NCBI GenBank assembly: GCA_040219025.1
Contig: JAVJTE010000030.1
Span: 62,001-126,000, forward strand
Source: HT1-32 sp040219025
Lineage (GTDB): Bacteria > Pseudomonadota > Alphaproteobacteria > Rhodospirillales > HT1-32
Direction: 5' to 3'
Length of the DNA: 64,000 nucleotides
How positions within the stretch are numbered: the stretch's first letter is position 1; the number at the start of each line of letters is the position of its first letter. A program made the translations under genes and the position numbers. Shown one piece after another: positions 16,367 through 26,900 of this stretch. The notes below the pieces were generated by a model. It saw only the letters and a program-made list of their open reading frames with translations, had not been told where the DNA came from and did not search any database.

Positions 16367-17533
16367 ATGAACGGACCGCATTTTCTGCAGATACCTGGCC
16401 CCACCAATGTGCCGGAGCGCATTCTGAGAGCCATGTCCCGCCCCACCATCGATCATCGCGGACCTGAATTTGGAGAGATCGGACGCCGTGTCCTGAGCAA
16501 CGTCAAGACGCTGTTCGGGACCAAAAGCGACGTGATTATTTTCCCGGGATCCGGCACCGGCGCATGGGAAGCGGCCCTGGTGAACACCCTGTCTGAAGAG
16601 GACAGTGTGCTGATGTTTGAAACCGGCTGGTTCGCAACATTGTGGGACCGCATGGCAACCAAGCTGGGCATCAAAACAGAATTCCTGACCAGCGACTGGC
16701 GTCGTGGTGCCGATGCATCGGCGATTGCCGAGCGTCTGAAGGCCGACAAAGGCCACAGCATCAAGGCGGTCTGTGTGGTCCATAACGAAACCTCCACCGG
16801 CTGTGTCAGTCCGATTGCCGCCGTCCGCAAGGCGCTTGACGATACCGGTCATCCGGCACTGCTGCTGGTCGACACCATCTCGTCACTCTGTTCGATCGAG
16901 TACAAGCACGATGAATGGGGCGTTGATGTCACGGTCTGCGGGTCGCAGAAGGGAATGATGCTGCCGCCGGGAATCAGCTTCAACGCTGTCAGTGCAAAGG
17001 CGCGCGAGGCCGCGAAATCGGCCGGTCTGAAACGGTCCTACTGGGACTGGGAAGACATGATCAAGGCGAATGCCACCGGATATTTCCCGCACACACCGGC
17101 AACCAACCTGCTTTATGGCCTCGACGAAGCGTTGAAGATGCTGATCGAGGAAGAGGGCATGGCGAATGTCTTCGCCCGCCACAAGAAACTGTCAGAGGCC
17201 ACGCGCCGCTGTGTCCGTCACTGGGGACTGGAGATCCAGTGTGCTGACGAGAATCACTATTCCGACAGCCTGACCGCCGTGCGTCTGCCGGACGGCAACA
17301 GCGCCGATGCGCTGCGGGCCACGATCCTCGATAATTTCAACATGTCGCTAGGCAATGGCCTTGGCCAACTGGCGGACAAGGTTTTCCGGATCGGCCATCT
17401 CGGCGAATTCAATGAACTGACCCTGATCGGCACGCTGGGCGGCGTCGAAATGGGGCTGTCAATGGCACAGGTGCCGCATACCTCCGGCGGTGTCGGGGCT
17501 GCTGTCGATTATCTGGCCAGCGTTGCCCGCTGA
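16367..17533 (+). CDS. sgaA: Serine--glyoxylate aminotransferase
   Basis: 388 residues, full-length class V aminotransferase. The N-terminus (FLQIPGPTNVPERILRAM ... PTIDHRGPEFGEIG), FPGSGTGAWEAALVNTL, CVVHNETSTGC, VDTISSLCS and the PLP lysine in GSQKGMMLPPG are those of serine-glyoxylate aminotransferase, which converts glyoxylate and serine to glycine and hydroxypyruvate in the serine cycle or glyoxylate disposal. An alternative in the same family, aspartate-glyoxylate aminotransferase (BhcA), fits less well at the N-terminus. Start follows GGAGAACTCTC. Divergent from the GntR-dehydrogenase operon and followed after 88 bases by a CoA-transferase, suggesting co-regulated C2/C3 acid metabolism. 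Confidence 0.9.
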   Translation: MNGPHFLQIPGPTNVPERILRAMSRPTIDHRGPEFGEIGRRVLSNVKTLFGTKSDVIIFPGSGTGAWEAALVNTLSEEDSVLMFETGWFATLWDRMATKLGIKTEFLTSDWRRGADASAIAERLKADKGHSIKAVCVVHNETSTGCVSPIAAVRKALDDTGHPALLLVDTISSLCSIEYKHDEWGVDVTVCGSQKGMMLPPGISFNAVSAKAREAAKSAGLKRSYWDWEDMIKANATGYFPHTPATNLLYGLDEALKMLIEEEGMANVFARHKKLSEATRRCVRHWGLEIQCADENHYSDSLTAVRLPDGNSADALRATILDNFNMSLGNGLGQLADKVFRIGHLGEFNELTLIGTLGGVEMGLSMAQVPHTSGGVGAAVDYLASVAR

Positions 17534-17621
17534 TGTTTCTCAGACGGGGCGACGGAAAGTTATTTCCGGCTTATGATCGTTCCTGACGCCAACACTGGCC
17601 GATGATAATCAGGAGACAACT

Positions 17622-18833
17622 ATGCCCGGACCTCTTGACGGACTGAAGGTAATTGAACTGGCCCATATCATGTCAGGCCCGACCTGCGGGATGATGCTGG
17701 CCGACATGGGTGCCGATGTCATCAAGATCGAAAAGGTGCCGGGCGGCGACGATACCCGTCGCATGACTCCGCCTGTGATTGCCGACCAGTCGGCGGCCTT
17801 CATGATGATGAACCGGAACAAGCGGGGCGTAGCCATCGATCTGAAGACGGAGGGTGGCAAGGAAATCCTGCTTCGCATGGTCCGGCAGTCAGATGTCATT
17901 CTGGAAAATTTTCGCCATGACACACTCGACCGGCTTGGGCTGGGTTACGAGCGGTTACGGCAGGAAAATCCGGCCCTGATTTATTGCGCGGTCTCCGGTT
18001 TTGGCCGCACCGGCCCTTATGCAACGCGGGGCGGTTTTGATCTCGTCGCGCAGGGGATGAGCGGTCTTATGAGCATTACGGGTGAAGGGGACGGGCGACC
18101 GCCGGTCAAGGTCGGCGCACCTGTCTCCGATACCACGGCCGGCGTTCTGGCCGCGATGGGCATTCTCGCCGCCTACATCAACCGCCTGAAAACCGGCAAG
18201 GGCCAGATCGTCGATGCCTCGCTGTTCGAGGCCGCGATCATGCATACCTACTGGCAGTCTGCCATCTGCCTGGCGACCGGAGACAGCCCTAAGCCCATGG
18301 GATCTGCACATCCCCTGAATGGTCCTTATCAGGCATTTCAGACAGCAGATGGCTGGGTCAATATCGGCGGTGCCAACCAGGCAAACTGGGAACGGATCGC
18401 CCGGACGACAGGATTGCCGGAACTTGTCGACGACCCGCGGTTCAGGACAAATGCCGACCGTATGGCAAACCTGAAGGAACTGGAGGGCCTGCTGACAGGT
18501 GAACTTCGCAAGCATCCCAGCCGTTACTGGCTGGCGCGGTTCGAGCAGGAAGGTGTACCCGCCGGCCCGGTCATGAGCATCGCCGAAATGCTGGAAGACC
18601 CGCATGTGGCGGATCGCGGCATGGTCACAAGCGTAAATCACCCGACTGCAGGGACGGTAAAGACCCTCGGTCTGCCCGTTCACTTCTCGGAAACCCCCGG
18701 TTCCGTCCGGCGTCCGGCACCGTTGTTTGGTGAACATAATGCAGAAGTTCTGGCCGAATTCGGCTTTACCTTGGATGAAATTACGGAATTCCGCTCGTCC
18801 GGTGCGATCAGGGGCGGAGAAAACTCAGACTAA
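17622..18833 (+). CDS. Class III CoA-transferase (CaiB/BaiF family)
   Basis: 403 residues. Family landmarks: LDGLKVIELAHIMSGPTCG, LADMGADVIKIEKVPGGD, MNRNKRGVAIDLK, the loop SGFGRTGPY and the catalytic Asp in GGFDLVAQGMSG (about residue 145), SLFEAAIMH and the C-terminal PLFGEHNAEVLAEFG. These enzymes move CoA between acyl-CoA and a free acid through an aspartyl-CoA thioester; substrate cannot be read from sequence (formyl/oxalyl, malate, citramalate and others occur). Start follows CAGGAGACAACT. The neighbouring aminotransferase suggests a glyoxylate, oxalate or malyl-CoA connection, which remains inference. Confidence 0.88.
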   Translation: MPGPLDGLKVIELAHIMSGPTCGMMLADMGADVIKIEKVPGGDDTRRMTPPVIADQSAAFMMMNRNKRGVAIDLKTEGGKEILLRMVRQSDVILENFRHDTLDRLGLGYERLRQENPALIYCAVSGFGRTGPYATRGGFDLVAQGMSGLMSITGEGDGRPPVKVGAPVSDTTAGVLAAMGILAAYINRLKTGKGQIVDASLFEAAIMHTYWQSAICLATGDSPKPMGSAHPLNGPYQAFQTADGWVNIGGANQANWERIARTTGLPELVDDPRFRTNADRMANLKELEGLLTGELRKHPSRYWLARFEQEGVPAGPVMSIAEMLEDPHVADRGMVTSVNHPTAGTVKTLGLPVHFSETPGSVRRPAPLFGEHNAEVLAEFGFTLDEITEFRSSGAIRGGENSD

Positions 18834-18967
18834 AACCAGGTCTGCTAATCTTATTATAGGTTAAAACTGATCATAGGCCTCAAAATTGCATTGTTAGAGT
18901 TCTTAAAGAGACCTTATATCCGAATTTATAAGCAATTTTAGGCATTTTTTCCTCTAAATCAGGGCTA

Positions 18968-18983
18968 TGTGACAACCGTCACT
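18968..18983. promoter_or_regulatory. CRP-like site upstream of RTX adhesin
   Basis: TGTGA-CAACCG-TCACT matches the cAMP-receptor-protein consensus TGTGA-N6-TCACA at 9 of 10 defined positions. It is 101-117 bases upstream of the RTX gene start at 19085, in an AT-rich intergenic region that also runs from the CoA-transferase end. The spacing fits class I activation if the transcription start is roughly 40-60 bases before the ATG. Confidence 0.55.
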
Positions 18984-19084
18984 TCGATTTTGCCCTGCAC
19001 AAACTACCTCATAAGCAGGCAGGCACAGAGATGTGACCCGGTGTTTTGCAATTTGCAGGCACCCAAACTGATAGGAATAAGAGA

Positions 19085-22000
19085 ATGGCTGACGAACGGA
19101 ACCCGAAAGATGGCGCACAGGATCTTGATGACCTGACAGTTCTGCAGCGGACCGACAATGCAAACCTGGATGCTGAAGAGCAGGAAAAGCAGGGCTCCGG
19201 GGATGATGCCGGCGAAGATATGCAGGGTCTTGGCACGCTCCACACCGGCAGTCAGCGAACTCAGGACGAAGTGAACAATGCGATCGGCGGAGAAGCCGGT
19301 CAGCAGGGTAACGGGGGCGCCGGCCAGGCAGATTCCGATGCCGGCGCTGCCGGGACCGGCGGGTCGGAAGGGCGGGACCAGTCAGGATCCGGCAACAACC
19401 GTCAACAGCAGGGCAATTCCGGAAATGCGGACGCTGCCGGTGATCAGAACAATCCTGCGGGCGGTCAGCGAAATACAGGCAGCGAAGACGGCGGCGGGAC
19501 TGGCAATACAGGTGGCGGTCAGGGCTTCACCGGCGCGCAGCAGACAGATGACGATACGGATGAGGAGCAGACAACCGGGACTGAACAGTCTGCTTCCGGT
19601 GATGAAGAATCCGGTGGCGGCGGCTCGGACGAGATTCTGGACATCCCTGAACTGCAGGTAGGCCCGCAGGCCGGTAATGACGAATTCAGCCTTGGTGAAG
19701 ACTCCGTTGCCACCTTCTCGGTGGCCGAGCTGCTGGCGAATGATGCAGACGGCAACAATGACGTTCTGGTTATCACGTCGGTCGGTGATGCCGCCCATGG
19801 TATCGTCAGCTGGAACCCCGAAACCGGTCAGGTAAGCTACACGCCGGACGATGATTACAACGGCCCGGACTCCTTCACCTACACGGTGTCAGACGGTAAT
19901 GGCGGCTTTTCGACGGCTACGGTCAACCTGACGGTTGATCCGGAAAATGATGACCCGGTAGTTGTGGATGATGTATTTGCCGGATCTGAAGATAATATCA
20001 TGACTTTTTCGGCGACAGATCTGCTGGGAAATGACAGCGACGTTGATCTGGACAGCCTGTCCATCGACAGTTTCACACAGCCGGCTAATGGCACCCTGAC
20101 CTTTGAAGAGGGTGTGTTCACCTTCACGCCGGATGAAAACTGGAATGGTGGAACGTCTTTCGATTACACCATCGTTGACGGACAGGGCGGGTCAGCTACA
20201 GGGTCCGTGTCGCTTGATGTCGCGGCAGTCAACGATGATCCGGATGCGGCGGATGATTCAGCAGCCACCGGCTATCGCGAAGCAGTGACGATTGATGTAC
20301 TCGGCAATGACAGCGATCTGGACGGTGACAGTCTCAGCATCGGCGCGGTCAATGGTCTGTCGAACGGCACCGTACAGATTGTCGACGGAAAAATCGTCTA
20401 TACACCAAATGATGAATTCTCGGGTCAGGAGACCTTCACCTATACCGTAACTGACGGCAATGGCGGCTCAGAGACAGCGACCGTCACCGTCGATGTGGCA
20501 ACCGGCACTGTGTTCTCTGCGGAAGGTGATACAGTCAATTTCAACGAAGTTTCTGCCGAAGATTATCAGGACGGGCAGCAATATGCTTCCGGTGAGGGTG
20601 ACGATGTTGTCACGCTGGCGGGTGCTGCCGGTCAGGCCGAACATGGCTTTGATGGCGGCGAACAGTTCTCGGCCGGGGCCGGAAACGACACGGTCACCGG
20701 TGGTGATGGTGCCGACAATATCGATGGCGGTGCCGACAATGATGTCATCAGTGGTGGAGCTGGCAGCGACACGCTGGCGGGCGGCGACGGCGACGACAAT
20801 CTGACCGGCGGCGCGGATGACGATGTCATTCAGGGCGGTGATGGCACAGGTGATACCGCCAATTTCTCGGGAAATCGTGCGGATTATACGGTCATCGCCA
20901 ATGACGACGGCAGCTACACAATCATCGATAACGTGGCGGGGCGTGACGGCACAGACCAAGTCTGGGGCGTGGAGAATTTCAGCTTCGCCGACGGGCCGAT
21001 CGGTGCCGATGATCTGATCCCGGAAGAAATGTTCACCGAAAACAGCGACACTGTTAACCTGGCAAACAACGATGCGGATTACGGCAGCACTGAATCCTAC
21101 GACGCACTGGGTGGTGATGACTCGGTCACCGGCGGTGACCGGAATGACGTTATCTCCGGCGGGGCCGGAAACGATAATCTGGATGGTGGTGCCGGCAATG
21201 ACACCCTGCGGGGTGACGACAACGGCAACACGCTGGTCGTCCGGCTGGGTGGGGAATCCTATAACGGTGATCCTCATTACCGCATTGTCGTGGATGGTGA
21301 GACCCTGGCAGAAGGTGACGTTACCTGGTCACGCGATACCGTAACGGATGGCAAGTATCCCGACCTGTCGCAGGCTGAATACCGTGATATTACGGTCACT
21401 CTGCCGGAAGGAACCGATCCTTCATCCGTTCAGATTGTGTTCAGCAATGATGCATACCGCAAGGATGTCGGCGACAGGAACCTGATCGTTGACCGCATTG
21501 TCTATAACGGTGAGGTTATCGAGGCGGAAACCGCCGGTGATTATCGCGATGGCGGGCGCGAGCGTATGCCCTGGGGCGGCACCATGGCGTTCGACGTGTC
21601 CGGCAAGGGTAACGCCGCGGAAGCCGGCAATGATACGCTGTCCGGTGGTGCAGGCGACGATACGCTGCTGGGTGGCGGCGGTGATGATGTCCTGAATGGC
21701 GGTGCAGGGTCCGACACGATTGACGGCGGTGCCGGCTCGGACACATTCGTCCTGTCCGGGAACTATGCCGATTATACCATCACCGAGAACGAGGATGGTT
21801 CTTTCACGGTAACGGATACGGTCGATGGCCGCGACGGATCAGATACCGTCAGTGGCGTTGAAAGCTTCCAGTTTTCCGATGTGACCTACAGCAACGAAGA
21901 ACTGGTTGAACTGAACGGCCTGCATATCGTCGGCGACAACAATGCCAACGACCTGGACGGCGGGGCAGGTGGTGACACTATCGAAGGCCTTCGCGGTCAT

Positions 22001-23767
22001 GATGAAATTCATGGCGGTGCCGGTGACGACACGATCGACGGTGGTGATAACAACGACACGCTCTATGGCGACGCGGGCAATGACATCATTGATGGCGGTG
22101 CCCATGACGACACCTTGTTTGGTGGCGAGGGTGATGACCATCTGCGGGGCGGGCACGGCACTGACACGCTGGAGGGTGGTGTCGGCAATGACACCTTCTA
22201 CATGGAAGGCCGCAGCGACCGTGACGCCAATGATGTTCTGAATGGCGGCGAAGGAACGGATACGGTCAAGGCACTGAATGACGGTGACATGACCTTCAGC
22301 AACTTCACCGCTGACAATTCCATCGAAATCGTCGATGGCGGAAACACGGAAAGCCGTGTTCTCGGTGACAACAACAACAACACACTCGATTTCTCCAATA
22401 CCACGCTGACCAACATCAGCGAGATCGATGCTGGCCGCGGCAATGACACGATCACCGGCAGCGCCGGGGACGACAGCATCAATGGCGGCGACAACAATGA
22501 CATCCTTTATGGCGGGGCAGGCAGCGACAATATCGATGGCGGTGCCCATGATGATACGCTCTATGGCGGTGACGGTGCCGACACGCTGCGCGGTGGTCAC
22601 GGCACGGACACGCTTGATGGTGGCGACGGTGACGATGTGTTCCTGATGGAGGGACGCAGCGACCGAGATGCCAGTGACGTGCTGATCGGCGGCGAGGGAA
22701 CGGATACTGTCCGGGCCGTAAATGACGGCGATATGACCTTCCGGAATTTCACAGCCGACAATTCGATTGAGGTTGTCGATGGCGGAGAGTCAGCCAGCCG
22801 TGTCCTCGGCGATAACAACGACAACACGCTCGATTTCTCGAATGCCACACTGAACAACATCCGTGAAATCGATGGTGGCCGCGGCAATGACACGATCACC
22901 GGCAGCGCCGGGGATGACAGTATTGACGGCGGCGACAACAACGATACCGTTTTCGGTGGCGCGGGTAATGACAGCATTGATGGCGGTGCTCATGACGACA
23001 CACTATATGGCGGCGACGGCAACGATGTTATGCGCGGCGGTCACGGTACAGACACCCTGATCGGCGGCGATGGCGACGATACTTTCGTCATGGAAGGTCG
23101 CGGTGACCGTGATGCCGACGATGTGCTGGAAGGCGGGGCTGGAACCGACACCGTTATGGCCGGCAATGACGGCGATCTGTATTTCAATGACTTCAGTGCC
23201 GACAATTCGATCGAGGTTGTTGATGGCGGAGAGTCAGCCAGCCAGATCAAGGGAGACAATAACAGCAACACGCTCGATTTCTCGGAGGCCCAGCTGAACA
23301 ATATCAGCCGGATCGACGCGGGTCGGGGCGATGACACCGTTGTCGGCAGTGCCGGTGACGACTCAATCTACGGCGGTGACAATAATGACCTGCTGATGGG
23401 CGGTGCCGGTAATGACCATATTGATGGCGGTGCCCATGACGATACCCTGGATGGTGGAGCCGGTGACGATATCCTGGCCGGCGGGCATGGCAATGACCTG
23501 TTCATTTTCCGGCTGGGCGAAGGAAACGACCAGATTTCCGGTGGCGACGGATGGACAGATACGGTTCGCGTCGAAGGCGCGGACGGTGCGCCGGGTGAAG
23601 CGGAATCAGGCTGGACCCTGCATCTTGACGAAGGCGAAATCCTCGAACAGGGCGTTGACGAAGATGGCAAGGAATATATCCGCCTGACCGAGGATGCCAG
23701 TGGTCACTTTGAAACCACCGAGGGCGAAAGTGTCGAATTTACCGGTGTTGAACGCTTCGAGTGGTAA
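19085..23767 (+). CDS. Giant RTX adhesin with cadherin-like domains and CBM60-like domain
   Basis: 1560 residues, strongly acidic, with no Sec signal, as expected for type I secretion. Residues 1-~190 are Gly/Gln/Asn/Asp-rich and disordered. Three Ig/cadherin-like domains follow (~193-475; LLANDADGNNDVL, TYTVSDGNGGFSTATV and repeats). RTX calcium-binding nonapeptides (GGAGNDxLxGG) then alternate with a ~105-residue domain at ~715-825 (VRLGGESYNGDPHYRIVVDG ... VGDRNLIVDRIVYNG) that resembles calcium-dependent xylan-binding CBM60. From ~950 to 1480 there are repeats of 148 residues. The C-terminal ~90 residues form a non-repetitive tail with a probable uncleaved secretion signal. The ATG at 19085 follows AGGAATAAG and is chosen over an upstream TTG. 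Likely a polysaccharide-binding surface adhesin exported by the T1SS encoded at 30.4-33.5 kb. Confidence 0.88.
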   Translation: MADERNPKDGAQDLDDLTVLQRTDNANLDAEEQEKQGSGDDAGEDMQGLGTLHTGSQRTQDEVNNAIGGEAGQQGNGGAGQADSDAGAAGTGGSEGRDQSGSGNNRQQQGNSGNADAAGDQNNPAGGQRNTGSEDGGGTGNTGGGQGFTGAQQTDDDTDEEQTTGTEQSASGDEESGGGGSDEILDIPELQVGPQAGNDEFSLGEDSVATFSVAELLANDADGNNDVLVITSVGDAAHGIVSWNPETGQVSYTPDDDYNGPDSFTYTVSDGNGGFSTATVNLTVDPENDDPVVVDDVFAGSEDNIMTFSATDLLGNDSDVDLDSLSIDSFTQPANGTLTFEEGVFTFTPDENWNGGTSFDYTIVDGQGGSATGSVSLDVAAVNDDPDAADDSAATGYREAVTIDVLGNDSDLDGDSLSIGAVNGLSNGTVQIVDGKIVYTPNDEFSGQETFTYTVTDGNGGSETATVTVDVATGTVFSAEGDTVNFNEVSAEDYQDGQQYASGEGDDVVTLAGAAGQAEHGFDGGEQFSAGAGNDTVTGGDGADNIDGGADNDVISGGAGSDTLAGGDGDDNLTGGADDDVIQGGDGTGDTANFSGNRADYTVIANDDGSYTIIDNVAGRDGTDQVWGVENFSFADGPIGADDLIPEEMFTENSDTVNLANNDADYGSTESYDALGGDDSVTGGDRNDVISGGAGNDNLDGGAGNDTLRGDDNGNTLVVRLGGESYNGDPHYRIVVDGETLAEGDVTWSRDTVTDGKYPDLSQAEYRDITVTLPEGTDPSSVQIVFSNDAYRKDVGDRNLIVDRIVYNGEVIEAETAGDYRDGGRERMPWGGTMAFDVSGKGNAAEAGNDTLSGGAGDDTLLGGGGDDVLNGGAGSDTIDGGAGSDTFVLSGNYADYTITENEDGSFTVTDTVDGRDGSDTVSGVESFQFSDVTYSNEELVELNGLHIVGDNNANDLDGGAGGDTIEGLRGHDEIHGGAGDDTIDGGDNNDTLYGDAGNDIIDGGAHDDTLFGGEGDDHLRGGHGTDTLEGGVGNDTFYMEGRSDRDANDVLNGGEGTDTVKALNDGDMTFSNFTADNSIEIVDGGNTESRVLGDNNNNTLDFSNTTLTNISEIDAGRGNDTITGSAGDDSINGGDNNDILYGGAGSDNIDGGAHDDTLYGGDGADTLRGGHGTDTLDGGDGDDVFLMEGRSDRDASDVLIGGEGTDTVRAVNDGDMTFRNFTADNSIEVVDGGESASRVLGDNNDNTLDFSNATLNNIREIDGGRGNDTITGSAGDDSIDGGDNNDTVFGGAGNDSIDGGAHDDTLYGGDGNDVMRGGHGTDTLIGGDGDDTFVMEGRGDRDADDVLEGGAGTDTVMAGNDGDLYFNDFSADNSIEVVDGGESASQIKGDNNSNTLDFSEAQLNNISRIDAGRGDDTVVGSAGDDSIYGGDNNDLLMGGAGNDHIDGGAHDDTLDGGAGDDILAGGHGNDLFIFRLGEGNDQISGGDGWTDTVRVEGADGAPGEAESGWTLHLDEGEILEQGVDEDGKEYIRLTEDASGHFETTEGESVEFTGVERFEW
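21932..23520 (+). repeat. Tandem ~444-bp repeat inside RTX adhesin gene
   Basis: Units start at 21932 (432 bases), 22364 (444), 22808 (444) and 23252 (partial), each beginning with a GDNN codon string. Each carries calcium-binding RTX nonapeptides with the motif GGAHDDTL and a non-RTX block with EGRSDRDA and FTADNSIE. The third block reads EGRGDRDA. Anchor codons (the ATG of MEGR) lie at 22202, 22646 and 23090, exactly 444 bases apart. High similarity at DNA level makes copy-number change by recombination likely. Confidence 0.85.
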
Positions 23768-23793
23768 TATCCTCTTGAACCGGTTGTGATTAT

Positions 23794-23829
23794 ATGAGGC
23801 CCTGCTGACTGTTTCCGGCGGGGCCTCAT
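23794..23829 (+). terminator. Hairpin after RTX adhesin gene
   Basis: ATGAGGCCC and GGGCCTCAT form a perfect 9-bp stem (10 bp with the flanking bases less strict) around an 18-base loop, 27 bases after the stop codon. No clear U-run follows, so it may need other factors, but its place fits a transcript end. Confidence 0.6.
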
Positions 23830-23959
23830 GTATTCCGGGCCATGCCTGCGTGAACCCAACCCGCTACCCGTCACCGCGCCCAGCAGATAAGTTGCGCCCG
23901 GTTCGGCAGGCAGGTAGCGTTGGCCGGTCAATATCGCTGGAACAGGGGATCGTGCGTCA

Positions 23960-26900
23960 ATGAAGCGCAGTCTTTATCGCTACATCATGGCGTACAGCAA
24001 GCGTGAGCAGATCGTGCTCGTGCTGACAGCGCTGATCTCTCATCCTGTTCTCTACATGACGTTCAAGCTGCCGGAAGTCATTATCAATGATGCAATCGGT
24101 GCCGGGGAGGGTGCCAGAGAACTCCCGTTCTTCGGTATTCCGCTGACCCAGCTTGAGTATCTGGTTGTCCTCTGCATTCTGTTTCTCATTCTGGTCTGCA
24201 TCAACGGCGGGCTGAAATACTTCAACAATGTCTATCGCGGGGCGATGAACGAGCGGCTGCTGCGACGGCTGCGGTTTATCCTGTTCCATCGTATCCTCCG
24301 TTTCCCGGTATCGCATTTCCGCAAGCTGTCACAGGGCGAAGTCGTCTCGATGGTGACAGCGGAAACAGAGCCGGTAGGCGGCTTTTTTGGTGATTCAATC
24401 GCGCTGCCGGTCTATCAGGGCGGCATTCTGATCACGGCCCTTGCCTACATCATGTACGAAAACACGATGATGGGTTTCATCGCCATCTCCACCGTGCCGG
24501 TGCAGATGTATGTCATTCCGAAAATGCAGAAGGTCGTGAACAATCTGGCGCGGGAGCGGGTCCGCACCGTGCGCCAGCTGTCCAACCAGCTGGGTGAGAG
24601 TGTCGGCGGTATCTACGACCTGCATACGCATGACACCTCGGAATATGAATCAACACGTATCAGCGCAACGCTGGGTGAGATCTATTACATTCGTCTGCGC
24701 ATCTATATCTGGAAGTTTCTGATCAAGTTTCTCAACAACTTCCTCGCGCAGCTGACCCCCATCGTTTTCTATCTGGTCGGCGGTTATCTCGTGATGACCG
24801 GCAGTTATACAATTGGTGCCCTGCTGGCCTCGATCGGTGCTCACAAGGAACTCGCTGCACCCTGGAAGGAACTGCTGGGCTGGTATCAGCGGCTTGCCGA
24901 TGCGCAGATCAAGTACGACCAGTTGCGGGAGCAGTTCGATACAGAAGGCATGCTGGCCGAGGAAATGCTGACCAGTGATCCCGACCAGGAGGTTCGGCTG
25001 ACCGGCAATATCGAAGCCTCAAACCTCAGCCTGACCGATGATGAGGGAGTCAAACTGATCGAAAGTGCCAGCTTTACACTGGAGCAACCAAGCCGGGTCG
25101 TTATTACCGGACCGGGTGGCAGCGGCAAAGGACAGCTTGCGCATGTTCTTGCCCGCATTCTTCCGCCAAGTGGCGGCAGCATCAAGATATCGGGCCACAG
25201 TCTGTTCGACTTGCCGGAATCCGTGACCGGCCGGCAAATCGGATATGCCGGCTCCGAATCCTTCATGTTCAATGCGTCGGTGCGCGACAACCTTCTCTAT
25301 GGCCTGCAACGCCGACCGATGCGCGATGCCGACTATGACGATGAACAGGCAGCCGAGTTCCTCAAGCAGAAGGCAGAGGCAGAACGGTCCGGAAACCGCA
25401 GTCACGATATCAACGCCGACTGGGTCGACCTTGAAGCAGCCGGTGCAAAAGACCGTGATGACCTCAACCGGCAACTCCTGCAGGTGCTGGATATCGTTGA
25501 ACTTTCAACAGATGTCTTCCAGATGGGGCTGCAGCGTCAGGTCGATCCGTCAGTCCGGACGCGGCTGACCACAGGTGTTCTTGAAGCCCGCGAGCGTCTT
25601 CGCGAGGAACTCGAAGGACCGATGCTGAAGACCATGGTCGAACTGTTCGATGTCGACAAGTACAACAGAAATGCATCGCTCGCTGAAAACCTGCTGTTTG
25701 GTACGCCTGTCGGAAACAAGTTTGCTCCGGAAAACCTGTCCCGGAACAGCTATCTTCTGGATGTCCTGAAACAGGAAGATCTGCTGGATGATCTGACTCA
25801 GGCTGGTCTTCAGGTCGCACGGACCATGGTCGAGCTGTTCTCTGACCTGCCCCCCGGCCATGAATTCTTCGAACGCTACAGCTTTATCAGCGCCGACGAA
25901 TTGCCCGATTACCAGTCTGTCATTCGCCGCTCGGAACGCGGCGGAATTGCAGAACTGAAGGATGAAGACCGGGCCATGCTGCTGTCGCTTCCGTTCCAGA
26001 TGACAGTCGCCCGGCATCGTCTTGGCGTTGTCGATGAAGCGATGGAAAAGCGGATCCTGAAAGCGCGATCTGCTTTTCGTGAAAACCTGCCGGAGGAACT
26101 GAAAGGCGCCGTCGAGTTCTTTGATCGCGAAGCCTACAATGCCGCCGCGTCAATTCAGGATAACATCCTGTTCGGACGCCTGGCCTATGGCCGCAGTGAA
26201 GCCAGGGAACGTATCGGCGCCCTGATTGCCGAAGTGATTGATGAACTGGACCTGCGGGGACCGGTCATGGAAGTCGGTCTTGACGGTTCTGTCGGTATCT
26301 CTGGCGGACGGCTTTCCGGTGCACAGCGGCAGAAAGTCATTCTTGCCCGCGCGCTGGTCAAGCAGCCGCATATCCTGATCGTAAATGAGGCACTGACATC
26401 CCTTGACGGTTCCGAAAGGCGCCGGGTTCTGGCCAATCTGAGGGCAGCCTGTACTGACCAGACAATCATCTGGTTTGATAATGAAGTCGATGCCGAGGGC
26501 GAGTTTGACCGCCAGTTCATCATGAAGAGCGGTCGCCTTGTCGATGAGGGTGAACCCGAAGTCCGTGCCGATGCTGCGGAAGGCGAAGACAGAGAGGATG
26601 ATGACGGCGCCGCCGGAGAGGGACTGGCCGAGGAAGTCCAGCTTCTGCGCGGCCTGCCGCTGCTGTCCGGGCTGGACCGGTCGACCCTGAAGCTGATTGC
26701 CTTCACGTCTGAACGCCTGACCTTTGAAGCCGGGGAGGAGATGTTCCATCAGGGTGATGAAGGGGATGCGGCCTATATTGTCATGGATGGTGAAGCCGAA
26801 ATCTGGATCGACACGGATGACGGTGAGGAAATGCTGCGCCCGGTGAAACCAAACGAGCTGATCGGTGAGATTGCACTGCTCGCCGATGTTCCCCGTTCGG

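Noticed and set aside
21932..23520. CRISPR-like array
   Set aside because: The unit is 444 bases, coding and in frame; there are no short spaced repeats or cas genes.
19085..23767. Long antisense frames over the RTX gene (for example 20468-21277)
   Set aside because: They arise from repeated Gly/Asp codons read backwards, have repetitive composition and no ribosome sites.
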